From the NCBI GenBank assembly GCA_016709765.1, contig JADJMD010000008.1, forward strand, positions 62,001 through 126,000: a stretch of 64,000 nucleotides of DNA. Reading direction: 5' to 3'. Positions 25,801 to 35,104 of this stretch are shown here, piece by piece. The stretch comes from Ignavibacteriales bacterium (lineage in GTDB: Bacteria; Bacteroidota; Ignavibacteria; Ignavibacteriales; Ignavibacteriaceae). The position numbers and the translations under genes are program-made. Numbering within the stretch: position 1 is the first letter of the stretch; every line of letters starts with the position of its first letter. The notes beneath the pieces were generated by a model, which saw nothing but the letters and a program-made list of their open reading frames with translations, was not told where the DNA came from and did not search any database.

Positions 25801-27054
25801 ATGAAGAAATATTTGTTAGTAATGTTAGTATTATTAAATACACCAGCATTTTCACAAGTTCAGCAATGGGAAGTTTTTACTACAAGTAACTCAACTGTAC
25901 CTGGTGATTATTTTTATTGCCTCGGGCTTGATAAAGACCAAAACATCTGGTTAGCCGCTCATAGTCTTGCCAAATGGGATAAAGTGAATCCCACTACTTA
26001 TTTGCAATATCCGGATTTAGGTTCAGATATAGTTAGCGTAGTCGGCGATTCGAATGGTTATGTCTGGGTCTCCTTAGAAGCACCATGGATAATAAAAACT
26101 AATGGAACTGATTGGGAAACTCACCACTTTACTGGAAATATGTGGCCGATAACAATTGATATTCATAATAATTTGTGGGGCGGTGCTGGTTATTCTTTTA
26201 CACCATTAAATGGATTGTATAAATATGATGGTTTAGTTTGGACAGTTTATGATACTATAAATTCTGGCTTGCCATATCCCATTGTAAATAAAGTCACCTC
26301 GGATGTGAGCGGAAAAATTTGGGGATTAGCACAATCAAAAAATTCACCAGATAAAGCGCTATTCAGTTTTAATGGAACCATTTGGAATTCATATCAAACA
26401 ATTTATTCTCATTTTTGGATCGGAAAAACAATGACAGCTGATAGAAAAGGTAATATCTGGTATGCAACAGGGTATCCAGAGGAAGGTATCGTTCAATTTG
26501 ATGGTAGTGATTTCATTTTTCATCCCGCCCCAGATTCGACTTTATTTTTTCCAACAGCATTAGCAATTGATATTTCAGATAATCTGTGGGTCTGCTGGGA
26601 AAATGGTTTAGCAGAATATAGCAATAATAACTGGTCCGTATATAAAGACAGCATAAACTACGATTTTTCTGATATGGTGATTGATAAACAAAATAATATC
26701 TGGTTAAGTACTTTTGGTGATGGAGTAGTTTTGTTTAATAAAAATGGAATTATTTTATCAGTCGATGAAAGTAAAATAGATGAAATTGTAAATTATTTTT
26801 CATTATCCCAAAACTATCCAAACCCATTTAATCCAAGTACGAAGATAAGTTGGCAGTCTCCAGTCGGCAGTCAACAAAAATTAAAAATTTACGATGTTCT
26901 TGGGAATGAAGTTGCTACTTTAGTTAATGAATACAAATCTGCTGGAAGTTATGAAGTTGATTTCAATGCCTCTTCCCTTTCAAGTGGAATTTATTTTTAC
27001 AGATTAACTGTCGGTTCTTTCGTTCAAACTAAAAAAATGATTTTAATGAAATAA
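25801..27054 (+). CDS. T9SS cargo 4: regulator-propeller-like protein
   Basis: A 417-residue secreted protein. Signal peptide MKKYLLVMLVLLNTPAFSQ leads into repeated strands of the two-component-regulator propeller type: KDQNIWLAAHSLAKWD, SNGYVWVSLEAPWI, GKIWGLAQSK, GNIWYATGYPEEGIVQFDG, DNLWVCWENGLAEY and NNIWLSTFGDGVV, about seven blades. The sorting domain runs from SLSQNYPNPFNPSTKISW to MILMK. There is no shared module and no kinase domain. A streptavidin-like count of blades was not possible by eye, so the blade number is approximate. Its 3' end is identical over 155 bases to the next gene's. Confidence 0.8.
   Translation: MKKYLLVMLVLLNTPAFSQVQQWEVFTTSNSTVPGDYFYCLGLDKDQNIWLAAHSLAKWDKVNPTTYLQYPDLGSDIVSVVGDSNGYVWVSLEAPWIIKTNGTDWETHHFTGNMWPITIDIHNNLWGGAGYSFTPLNGLYKYDGLVWTVYDTINSGLPYPIVNKVTSDVSGKIWGLAQSKNSPDKALFSFNGTIWNSYQTIYSHFWIGKTMTADRKGNIWYATGYPEEGIVQFDGSDFIFHPAPDSTLFFPTALAIDISDNLWVCWENGLAEYSNNNWSVYKDSINYDFSDMVIDKQNNIWLSTFGDGVVLFNKNGIILSVDESKIDEIVNYFSLSQNYPNPFNPSTKISWQSPVGSQQKLKIYDVLGNEVATLVNEYKSAGSYEVDFNASSLSSGIYFYRLTVGSFVQTKKMILMK
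26893..27047 (+). repeat. Direct repeat copy, identical to 29945-30099
   Basis: These 155 bases match 29945-30099 base for base (offset 3052) and encode the second half of the T9SS sorting domain. The surrounding coding sequence upstream is not similar. Confidence 0.9.
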
Positions 27055-27076
27055 TTCTATTCAGCGGGAGGTAAAA

Positions 27077-30000
27077 ATGAGATCTACTTTAGTTCTAATT
27101 GTGTTATTATTTTTAATTTCTATAAATAGTAAAGCTCAAATTGTTGAGCCAACACACTTTCCATATCAGGCTAATTATCAAAATAACAATGATGCCTTTT
27201 TACTTGGGCTGCCAAATAATAATTTAATAATGTTTTGGTTAGATCCAACTAATAGCCAGATAAAATATGTACGCAGTCTTGATGGAGGTAATAGTTGGTC
27301 AAATATAGATTCATTAGTAAACATAGTTGAAACTGAAAATTATGTTGATATAAATGCTGTTGTACTGCCTTCGGGAAGAGTTCTTGTAACGTATCGTTCG
27401 ACTTTTTACTATTATGTTTATTCCGACGATTATTGTAATAGTTGGTCAGCGCCGGTAATATTGCCAACACGATCCGGGATACTTGCTCGCAGGAAGGTCT
27501 TTCAATCCTCACTTTCTGTTACTGCAAATGGGAATGTCAGTTTTGTACATAGTGTTTCCGAAACATATGAAAATGACAATGCGAAAGGCATTTTTAGAAT
27601 TAATAGTTCAGATGGTGTGAATTGGTCACCCGCTGATACAATTGACGTTTTAGGAAGAACCGGGCAAATAATTGCAATTGATTCCAACAAAGAAATATTG
27701 GTTTATTCTGATTCGACCCAGGATAGTTTTGATCTGTTTATCAAAACCTCTACTGATTCAGGATTGACTTGGAGCGAAAGGACAGTATTAGTTGATGATA
27801 TTTTAGATCAATCCAGACCAAGAGGTGTTAAAGACCAGAATGGCAAAATCTGGATTTATTACAACCAAGAAGTTGAAACCCCATTCACAGACATTTATCA
27901 ATCCGACATTTACTTTGTATCAAGCACAGATGATGGAATAACCTGGAGCGCTACGGATAAATTTACAAAATACGTGGGGTATGATTATATAACCAGTATC
28001 TCAACGTGGTCTGGCAGACCAATAATTTCATTAAGAAGTTCGAGGGATTTTAGTTCATATAATCATTATTATCAAATTTATTTAACATTGGCCGATGTTA
28101 GTATCGATTTAAATGTTCATCCTTTTATGTACCTTTTTACACACCAGGTAGAAGAACCATATCCAAATCAGCCTTATTTTATACGGGCCTTTGTTGACGA
28201 TGATAGAGAAATTATTTCTGTAGAATTAAATACTTACACCGATCCACCCGGTGTTTACGAAACATTAGTTATGTTTGATGACGGTATTCATAATGACTCA
28301 TTAGCTGGTGATAAGATATTTGGTATTGAAGTGTCACTTCCCAATTTTGGTGATTTTAAAAGCTATAATTTTAGTATCACAGATAATGATTTTAATGTTA
28401 AAAATTTTAACGGTAATGCATTTACTATCCCTTTAGAATATGCCATTGATAAATACCTGGTAGATGTTAATAATTTTAAATTTCCTTTGGATAATAGAGG
28501 TGTACTTGCTGATGCATCAATCGATGGAATAAGCGGAGGAATTTTTGATGAAATCGTAGCTCTTTATTCTGGTGGATTTTTTCTCTCAGGAAATAATAAT
28601 GGATCGCTCTGGGTAAACGCTGCAGCTTCCTCCTCTTTAGTTACAGATTACCAAGCGGGCATTGTTGGCAGCTCTCCAATAGATCCAATAAATAAATTGT
28701 ATGTAGTTAAAAACTCCGATCAACCATTCGGAACATCCTGGCAAGAATATCAAGTTGCTGTAGAGCAAGGAGCTGATTTTTATGATGGTAATAATGATGG
28801 ACTTTATAATCCTGTTGATTTAAATGGAAACAATACTTGGGATAACAATGAAGATAGACCTGATTTTTTAGGCGATGTTACAGCATGGTGTGTTTATAAT
28901 GATGGGATTGAAAGCTCGGTTAGAAGATGGAATGATCAGCAGCCAATGGGTATTGAGATACATCAATCTGTTTTTGCCTGGGGTGAAAACGTAAGTAATC
29001 CGATTGATAATATGATTTTTGTTCGTTATAGAATATTTAATAAAGGTACAGTTTCATCACTGTTTGATGATGTATATTTCTCCGGTTGGGCTGATCCGGA
29101 TATCGGTGGAACCGATGGATCTGGTGACGATCTTGCTGGTTGTGATACGTTGTTAGGATCGGGATATATGTATAATTCAGGTCCAGATCCTTCTTATGGT
29201 ATAAATCCGCCAGCTATCGGAATTTCATTCTTGCAAGGACCAGCAGTTTATATTCCTGGTGAAACTTTTATTGATAATAATTCAAACGGAATATTTGAAG
29301 ATATAATTGATACACCACTTGACACAGCATTAATTAATAATGGACCAATAATTGGTGTTACAGAAATGCCCGGGGCAAAAAATCAACAAATAAGTTCTTT
29401 TATAGGATATATTAATGGCGACCCAAATTTAAATGATCCAAATCTAGGCTATGAGGCAAGAAATTACATGCTTGGATTTGATAAGTTGGGGAATATACCC
29501 GATCCCTGTATATGGGCATATGGAATGGTTACCGGCGGAGTTAACTGTACAATGGTCGATCCAAGATATTGGTATTCCGGCGATCTTTTATCTAATGGTG
29601 GGTTCGGATCAGGGTGGGTAAATTCTTACGCGGCGGATCAAAGGATGTTATTAAATATTGGTCCATTTAAACTTGAGCAGGATAAACCGATTGATATAGT
29701 AGTTTGCTATTTGATTGGTAGAGGGACAAATGAAATAAATTCTATTTCGGTTATGAAAGATATAACTGAGGAAGCAATCCAAATTTATAATTCTAACTTT
29801 ACTGATATTCCTACAAGTATAGAAAACCAGCCTATAGTAATTTCTGAATTTAAATTAGACCAAAACTACCCCAACCCATTTAATCCAAGCACAAAAATTA
29901 GTTGGCAGTCTCCAGTCAGCAGTCATCAATCCCTAAAAATTTATGATGTTCTTGGGAATGAAGTTGCTACTTTAGTTAATGAATACAAATCTGCTGGAAG

Positions 30001-30106
30001 TTATGAAGTTGATTTCAATGCCTCTTCCCTTTCAAGTGGAATTTATTTTTACAGATTAACTGTCGGTTCTTTCGTTCAAACTAAAAAAATGATTTTAATT
30101 AAATAG
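27077..30106 (+). CDS. T9SS cargo 5: Asp-box propeller plus shared module
   Basis: A 1009-residue paralogue of the gene at 22784 with the same order: signal peptide (ending INSKAQ), Asp-box propeller (SLDGGNSW, STDSGLTW, STDDGITW), Ig-like unit with MFDDGIHNDSLAGDKIFG, shared module with DGNNDGLYNPVDLNGNN, GDVTAWCVYND, FVRYRIFNKGTV, ADPDIGGTDGSGDDLAGCD, NPPAIGISFLQGPAVYIPGE, and a sorting domain. GGGAGG lies seven bases before the ATG. The 3' end is a mosaic: 29750-29955 copies the paralogue at 22784, and 29945-30099 copies the unrelated gene at 25801. Function unknown. Confidence 0.8.
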   Translation: MRSTLVLIVLLFLISINSKAQIVEPTHFPYQANYQNNNDAFLLGLPNNNLIMFWLDPTNSQIKYVRSLDGGNSWSNIDSLVNIVETENYVDINAVVLPSGRVLVTYRSTFYYYVYSDDYCNSWSAPVILPTRSGILARRKVFQSSLSVTANGNVSFVHSVSETYENDNAKGIFRINSSDGVNWSPADTIDVLGRTGQIIAIDSNKEILVYSDSTQDSFDLFIKTSTDSGLTWSERTVLVDDILDQSRPRGVKDQNGKIWIYYNQEVETPFTDIYQSDIYFVSSTDDGITWSATDKFTKYVGYDYITSISTWSGRPIISLRSSRDFSSYNHYYQIYLTLADVSIDLNVHPFMYLFTHQVEEPYPNQPYFIRAFVDDDREIISVELNTYTDPPGVYETLVMFDDGIHNDSLAGDKIFGIEVSLPNFGDFKSYNFSITDNDFNVKNFNGNAFTIPLEYAIDKYLVDVNNFKFPLDNRGVLADASIDGISGGIFDEIVALYSGGFFLSGNNNGSLWVNAAASSSLVTDYQAGIVGSSPIDPINKLYVVKNSDQPFGTSWQEYQVAVEQGADFYDGNNDGLYNPVDLNGNNTWDNNEDRPDFLGDVTAWCVYNDGIESSVRRWNDQQPMGIEIHQSVFAWGENVSNPIDNMIFVRYRIFNKGTVSSLFDDVYFSGWADPDIGGTDGSGDDLAGCDTLLGSGYMYNSGPDPSYGINPPAIGISFLQGPAVYIPGETFIDNNSNGIFEDIIDTPLDTALINNGPIIGVTEMPGAKNQQISSFIGYINGDPNLNDPNLGYEARNYMLGFDKLGNIPDPCIWAYGMVTGGVNCTMVDPRYWYSGDLLSNGGFGSGWVNSYAADQRMLLNIGPFKLEQDKPIDIVVCYLIGRGTNEINSISVMKDITEEAIQIYNSNFTDIPTSIENQPIVISEFKLDQNYPNPFNPSTKISWQSPVSSHQSLKIYDVLGNEVATLVNEYKSAGSYEVDFNASSLSSGIYFYRLTVGSFVQTKKMILIK
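29750..30099 (+). repeat. Mosaic 3' end built from two neighbouring genes
   Basis: 29750-29955 is 202/206 identical to 25433-25638, while 29945-30099 is 155/155 identical to 26893-27047. The switch falls within 29945-29955. This pattern is expected from recombination or gene conversion inside the sorting-domain coding region. Confidence 0.85.
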
Positions 30107-30116
30107 AGTTGAGAAA

Positions 30117-31964
30117 ATGAAAAAGTTATTACTTATAATATTATTTAGTAGTTTAACTTCAATGCCTGCACAACAATTTAGTAATCTAAAAGGATTGGAA
30201 GATGATCAGGGGAACACAACTCTTCTTTATTCCTTCGGGATTGATGCTACCGGCAGATACAGTCCTGTTTTCAAATTTAATGTAAATACAGGATTTGAAT
30301 CCAAAATAATGGACGCTTATTCAATAGCACTAGATACTTTGACGGTAAATGCAAAATCTATAAGCGATTATGATTTTTTTCCAAATGATATAAACAATTT
30401 TATAAATGTTGGTTTAACTATTAATACCGACATACTTGGTTATGCCGCAAGGAATGATACGATCACTTATGATCAGTGGGCATTGTTTATGGTTGATATA
30501 TCAAAACAAAATTCCAATAATCTATTCGTGACAGATTTTCATAATATATACAGAAGTTTTGATAGCGGTTACACTTATCCGGTAGACTCAACTATTTCTT
30601 TCCAATTTCTCTCGCTTGCAGCATTTGACGATAATGTTTTATTCGGTACTGATGTCCAGGGAAATTTAATTAAGTCAGACGATTTAGGAATTACTTCTAC
30701 AATAGTAGACACATCAAAAGTTATAACAGCTTTGCCTTTTCTAGGTTTTTATTATGATCAAAATCAAAATATTGTTTATCGCAAAAACACATCATACGGA
30801 AGATATGCATTCTATGCTAGCAATAACGCAGGAAATGCTTTCAGCTGGTCTCAGAGGTATGAAAGTGAAAATCCATTTTATATTGCAATTGATTCAACAC
30901 AATCCGGTTTAATTTATCTTGCCGATGGAAAACAAATATATAGATCAACAGATGCCGGGGGTAATTTTATAACTTACAAAACTTTACCAAATAAACTTGT
31001 TGGTATTTATAAAAAACCCAATTCCGATATACTATATGCAGCAAGTAAATATCAGATTTATGAAATTAGACCGGACACTATAATAGTTTTAAAATCAGTG
31101 GCTTTACCGTCTTATGTTTTTGAATATTATCCGCTAGCAATAGGGAATAAATGGATATTTAATTTTGCATCAATCTCCTACTGGCCATTTCCAATCTATA
31201 CTTACGATACTTTTTCCAGAACGGTTGTTGATTATTTAATTAAAGAAAATAATAAATCATATTTTAAAATTGATGAGAAATTCTTAAGTGATAGTTATAT
31301 AAATACATATTACGAAAGAATTGATTCGAGTAGTGGAAAGATATTAAGATTTAATCCTGATTGCCCTGATTCAGAACAAGTTATTGATGACTTGATTAGC
31401 GATGTTGGCGATTTACTATCAGTTAACCGATTTGAAGGTTGTCAGAATTATGTTCAAACTCTGTTTGAGAGTGTTGAAGCATATAACGAATTTGGGATGA
31501 ATAGTTCTAAACGGAAGTATAATTATAACGGATTACTTTTTGTTGATTATACATTAGTTAGAAGTGTTGGGCTTGAACACATTTTGACAGGCTACGATTT
31601 TGGAACTGATGTTTTTGGTATGAAAGGATTTATAATTGACGGCATCGTATATGGTGATACAACGTTAACGGATATTGATGATAATAGTTCATCACTTCCA
31701 ACAGAATTTAAATTGTCCCAAAACTACCCAAACCCATTTAACCCAAGCACAAAAATTAGTTGGGAGTCTCCAGTCAGCGGTCATCAATCATTAAAGGTTT
31801 ACGATGTTCTTGGAAACGAAGTTGCTACTTTAGTTAATGAATATAATCCAGCAGGAAATTATGAAGTTGAATTTAATGCCAATTCCCTTTCCAGCGGAAT
31901 TTATTTCTATCGATTACAAGCTGGTTCTTTTATTCAAACTAAAAAAATGATTTTAATAAAATGA
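30117..31964 (+). CDS. T9SS cargo 6: BNR-like protein
   Basis: A 615-residue secreted protein. Signal peptide MKKLLLIILFSSLTSMPAQQ is followed by a propeller-like half with SFDSGYTYP, FGTDVQGNLIKSDD, YLADGKQIYRSTDAGGNF and LYAASKYQIYEI. A second half begins YYPLAIGNKWIFNFAS and holds conserved strands FSRTVVDYL and YFKIDEKFL, a layout I associate with other secreted Ignavibacteria-like proteins. The sorting domain starts KLSQNYPNPFNPSTKISW. The stop codon overlaps the next ATG (ATGA), so the two are coupled. No catalytic motif is visible. Confidence 0.75.
   Translation: MKKLLLIILFSSLTSMPAQQFSNLKGLEDDQGNTTLLYSFGIDATGRYSPVFKFNVNTGFESKIMDAYSIALDTLTVNAKSISDYDFFPNDINNFINVGLTINTDILGYAARNDTITYDQWALFMVDISKQNSNNLFVTDFHNIYRSFDSGYTYPVDSTISFQFLSLAAFDDNVLFGTDVQGNLIKSDDLGITSTIVDTSKVITALPFLGFYYDQNQNIVYRKNTSYGRYAFYASNNAGNAFSWSQRYESENPFYIAIDSTQSGLIYLADGKQIYRSTDAGGNFITYKTLPNKLVGIYKKPNSDILYAASKYQIYEIRPDTIIVLKSVALPSYVFEYYPLAIGNKWIFNFASISYWPFPIYTYDTFSRTVVDYLIKENNKSYFKIDEKFLSDSYINTYYERIDSSSGKILRFNPDCPDSEQVIDDLISDVGDLLSVNRFEGCQNYVQTLFESVEAYNEFGMNSSKRKYNYNGLLFVDYTLVRSVGLEHILTGYDFGTDVFGMKGFIIDGIVYGDTTLTDIDDNSSSLPTEFKLSQNYPNPFNPSTKISWESPVSGHQSLKVYDVLGNEVATLVNEYNPAGNYEVEFNANSLSSGIYFYRLQAGSFIQTKKMILIK
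31896..31949 (+). repeat. Direct repeat copy, identical to 34934-34987
   Basis: These 54 bases, encoding GIYFYRLQAGSFIQTKKM of the sorting domain, are identical to 34934-34987 in the gene at 33734, although the flanking sequence differs. Confidence 0.85.
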
Positions 31965-33610
31965 AAAATTTTATAAATCTAATATTGTTTTTTTTGTTAT
32001 TCCTTTATTCACAAATAGCTGGACAAACAACACATCGTTTTTTTGTAAATAAAATTAATCTACCAATTGATAACAGAGGAATAATTGGAAGTGTAAATAT
32101 TCCAGATCCTGATCCATTAGTAAATGGAGCAGGTGGAAAATTTGATGAAAGTGTATTTCTATTTAGATCTGGTTTCTTTTTATCAGGTTATGCAAATGGT
32201 GAGTTCTTTTCAATTACTGTATCCGAGGGTTCAGAAGATTATCAGCCAGGAATAGTTAATAGCAATCCTGAAGACACATTAAATATCATTTATGTGGTTA
32301 GAAAACATGATATTCCTTTTAGTTCAAGTTGGCAAAAATGGAAAGAAGCTGTTTTACTTGGTGCAGATTTCTATGATGGGAACAGTGATGGTATTTATGA
32401 TCCAACTGATCGTAATTATAACGGCACCTGGGATGCGAACGAAGATATGCCTCCACTTCTTGGAGATGAAATAGCCTGGTGTGTTTATAATGATGGCGTT
32501 CCAGCTAACCAAAGATTATATAATGTTTCTCCGATCGGTATAAATATTCAACAAACACTTTTTGCTAAAAATAATTCTGATCTGGAAAATATGATTTTTA
32601 TAAAATATAAAATTGAAAACACGGGAATAGTTGATGACGTTTTAGACTCAGTGTTTTTCAGTCCCTGGGATGATACTGATCTCGGGTGGGCTTCTGATGA
32701 TTTAAGTGGCTGCGACACTGCTCTAAATTCTATCTACACTTATAATTTTAATGACGATAGCCAATATGGAATAAATCCTCCTGCAATTTTTACGACAGTT
32801 ATACAAGGACCAGTTACCGCTACAAACGAAACCAACGATACTGCATTTATAAAAAATGGAGTCTTACTTGGTGAGCAAAAAATCCCAGGATATAAGAATG
32901 CTGCTCTATTTTCATTTGCAGGCTATGGTAAAAACTCTCCCGGACAAAGTTTTCCAGATAATTTACAGTACGTAAAGAATTATATAATGGGAAATGATGG
33001 TTACGGAAATGCCTTAAATCCTTGCGATACTCTTTGGGGAAAAGTATATGGAAATGTTGATTGTAATACTGTTAATCCTGTTAACTGGTTTTCTGGTGAT
33101 CCAGTTGAAAGAATTGGGTGGTTGGATAACATCCCCCTGGATGATAGAAAATTTGCAAGTACTGGTCCGTTTACGCTGGAAAAATCAAAACAGATAGAAA
33201 TTATTTTAGCTTTAGTTGTAGGCAGAGGATCTGATGAACTTAATTCAATAACCATTGCAAAAGAAATTGTTCAGAACGCGATTGAAGAATATCAAAGTAA
33301 TTTTAGTTCAATGACATATAATCCTCCGGCACCAACAAATCCTATTACAAATTATGTGCTTCATCAAAATTACCCCAATCCGTTTAATCCCACAACAACG
33401 ATAAGATATGAACTACCGCAAGATGGAATAGTTTCGATTGAGGTGTTTGATATATTAGGGCAAAAGATTCGAACATTGCTTAATGAATTTAAAAAAGCCG
33501 ATAGATATGAATTGGAATTTAATGGTGATAATCTTTCTAGCGGTATTTATTTGTATTCAATAAGAGTTAATGATTTTATAGAAACGAAAAAAATGATTTT
33601 AATAAAATAA
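31961..33610 (+). CDS. T9SS cargo 7: core shared module
   Basis: A 549-residue secreted protein with only the shared module: signal peptide, VNKINLPIDNRGIIGSVNIP, SGFFLSGYANG, VRKHDIPFSSSWQKW, the acidic loop DGNSDGIYDPTDRNYNG, GDEIAWCVYNDG, FIKYKIENTGIV, DDTDLGWASDDLSGCD, NPPAIFTTVIQGP, PGYKNAALFS, GPFTLEKSKQIEII and GRGSDELNS. The sorting domain (LHQNYPNPFNPTTTIRYEL ... SGIYLYSIRVNDF) is of a different DNA lineage from those of the other operon genes. It lacks the YIPGExFID segment of its relatives. Last gene of the operon; 123 bases separate it from the next cargo gene. Confidence 0.78.
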   Translation: MKNFINLILFFLLFLYSQIAGQTTHRFFVNKINLPIDNRGIIGSVNIPDPDPLVNGAGGKFDESVFLFRSGFFLSGYANGEFFSITVSEGSEDYQPGIVNSNPEDTLNIIYVVRKHDIPFSSSWQKWKEAVLLGADFYDGNSDGIYDPTDRNYNGTWDANEDMPPLLGDEIAWCVYNDGVPANQRLYNVSPIGINIQQTLFAKNNSDLENMIFIKYKIENTGIVDDVLDSVFFSPWDDTDLGWASDDLSGCDTALNSIYTYNFNDDSQYGINPPAIFTTVIQGPVTATNETNDTAFIKNGVLLGEQKIPGYKNAALFSFAGYGKNSPGQSFPDNLQYVKNYIMGNDGYGNALNPCDTLWGKVYGNVDCNTVNPVNWFSGDPVERIGWLDNIPLDDRKFASTGPFTLEKSKQIEIILALVVGRGSDELNSITIAKEIVQNAIEEYQSNFSSMTYNPPAPTNPITNYVLHQNYPNPFNPTTTIRYELPQDGIVSIEVFDILGQKIRTLLNEFKKADRYELEFNGDNLSSGIYLYSIRVNDFIETKKMILIK

Positions 33611-33733
33611 ATTCAAAATAAGTTTTTGGGATAAAGGGCAATAAATAATAAATCTGTAAATAATTTAATTATTCTTTTACTTTTAGTTTTTTTTAGATTA
33701 TATTTTTTCTGAAATAATTTAAAAGGAGTTATT

Positions 33734-35002
33734 ATGAAATTCTCTTTTACTTTTTTGTTCGTTTCATTTTTGTTTTTATTCTTTTATAGTGCACTTGCCC
33801 AACAATCCGACTTGATAAATCCTCCAACTGAAATTATCGAATTTAAAGTAATCCCGCCGGAATATAGTGCTGTGGGAGGTACAGTAACTTTTACAGGTCC
33901 ACTTGCAAGTACAGCCAGAACTTTACAATTCTTAATTCACGATACTCTTCTAACAGATTTGGTTGGGAAAGAGTTACTTGGAATAAGCTGGCGATTACCA
34001 GTTTCTGCAACCGCCAATTGGCCTGCTGCCGAAGTATCATATACTGCTTATGATATTTATCTCAGTGAATCTGTAACGCCTGCATTAAGAAGTTTAACAT
34101 TTGCAAATAATATTGTCGGACCACAAACGCAAGTAAGAAGTGGTGCATTAGTTATACCCGCAGATGCGTATACATTCAATCAAGTTCCAAATGCTTTTGG
34201 TCCACAAATAACTTTCAACAATAGCTGGTTGTATACTGGCGGGCATTTATTAATAGAAATTAGGACTTCAGTTTCAACCGGAACATCACGCAGCGTAGAT
34301 GCAGTTGGAACTTCAATTACTGGATATGGAACTTTGTTTAGTGCTTGCTGGGGATCCGGTGCAACTGCTACAACTGGATCGCAGGGTAATTTCACTATTA
34401 TGCAATTAACCTCAGACATTCCTGTTCCCGTTGAGTTAACTTCATTCACAGCTATCGTTGTAGGAAATACAGTTGAACTAAAATGGGAAACTGCTACTGA
34501 AATAAACAATAGTGGATTTGAAGTCCAGAGAAAACTTGGCACTTCGGAATTCCAGGAAATTGGATTTATTAATGGAAATGGAACCACTACTGAACATAGT
34601 AATTATTCTTTTACCGATTATAATCTTTCAGCCGGTTATTATGCTTACCGACTAAAACAAATTGATTTTGATGGATCTTATGAATTGAGTAATGAGATTA
34701 ATGTAGATATATCTTCACCCGCTAATTTTTCTCTGGCTCAAAATTATCCGAATCCGTTTAATCCGAATACGATAATTAAGTATAATATTCCCGTTGCATC
34801 AACTGAAGGAAGAAATATTTATGTAACATTGAAAGTTACTGATGTATTAGGAAATGATGTTTCAACTCTTGTTGATGAAGAAAAACCAGCAGGAAGTTAT
34901 GAAGTTGATTTTAATGCCTCTTCTCTTTCTAGTGGAATTTATTTCTATCGATTACAAGCTGGTTCTTTTATTCAAACTAAAAAAATGGTTTTAATTAAGT
35001 AG
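33734..35002 (+). CDS. T9SS-sorted protein with Fn3-like domain
   Basis: A 422-residue secreted protein. Signal peptide ends YSALAQQ. Residues ~25-225 form a beta-rich domain of unknown type (EFKVIPPEYSAVGGTVTFTG, LGISWRLPVSATANWPAAEV, NNSWLYTGGHLLIEIRTS) reminiscent of jelly-roll carbohydrate-binding modules. Residues ~232-325 are an Fn3-like unit (VELTSFTAIV...KWETATEINNSGFEVQR) like that at 6950, and the last ~90 residues are the sorting domain. AAAGGAG lies six bases before the ATG. The 123-base gap upstream suggests its own promoter. A terminator follows. Confidence 0.78.
   Translation: MKFSFTFLFVSFLFLFFYSALAQQSDLINPPTEIIEFKVIPPEYSAVGGTVTFTGPLASTARTLQFLIHDTLLTDLVGKELLGISWRLPVSATANWPAAEVSYTAYDIYLSESVTPALRSLTFANNIVGPQTQVRSGALVIPADAYTFNQVPNAFGPQITFNNSWLYTGGHLLIEIRTSVSTGTSRSVDAVGTSITGYGTLFSACWGSGATATTGSQGNFTIMQLTSDIPVPVELTSFTAIVVGNTVELKWETATEINNSGFEVQRKLGTSEFQEIGFINGNGTTTEHSNYSFTDYNLSAGYYAYRLKQIDFDGSYELSNEINVDISSPANFSLAQNYPNPFNPNTIIKYNIPVASTEGRNIYVTLKVTDVLGNDVSTLVDEEKPAGSYEVDFNASSLSSGIYFYRLQAGSFIQTKKMVLIK
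34934..34987 (+). repeat. Direct repeat copy, identical to 31896-31949
   Basis: Second copy of the 54-base identical sorting-domain block; the partner is in the gene at 30117. Confidence 0.85.
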
Positions 35003-35031
35003 ATTATTATAAAATACGTCACTAAAAATAT

Positions 35032-35061
35032 AAGCCCTCAATAATCTGAGGGCTTTTTTAA
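35032..35061 (+). terminator. Terminator after the last T9SS cargo gene
   Basis: AAGCCCTCA (35032-35040) pairs perfectly with TGAGGGCTT (35047-35055), six-base loop, followed by a T-run (TTTTTTAATTT). Confidence 0.9.
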
Positions 35062-35104
35062 TTTATTTGATTATGTTTCGCCTGCCAATTAATTATTAGA
35101 TTTT

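Noticed and set aside
19449..33610. The T9SS operon as a phage or transposon insertion
   Set aside because: No integrase, transposase, tRNA junction or terminal repeats are present; base composition looks like the neighbours.
34180..34587. 135-codon minus-strand frame opposite the cargo gene at 33734
   Set aside because: Antisense shadow of a gene with signal peptide, Fn3-like unit and sorting domain; no supporting start site.
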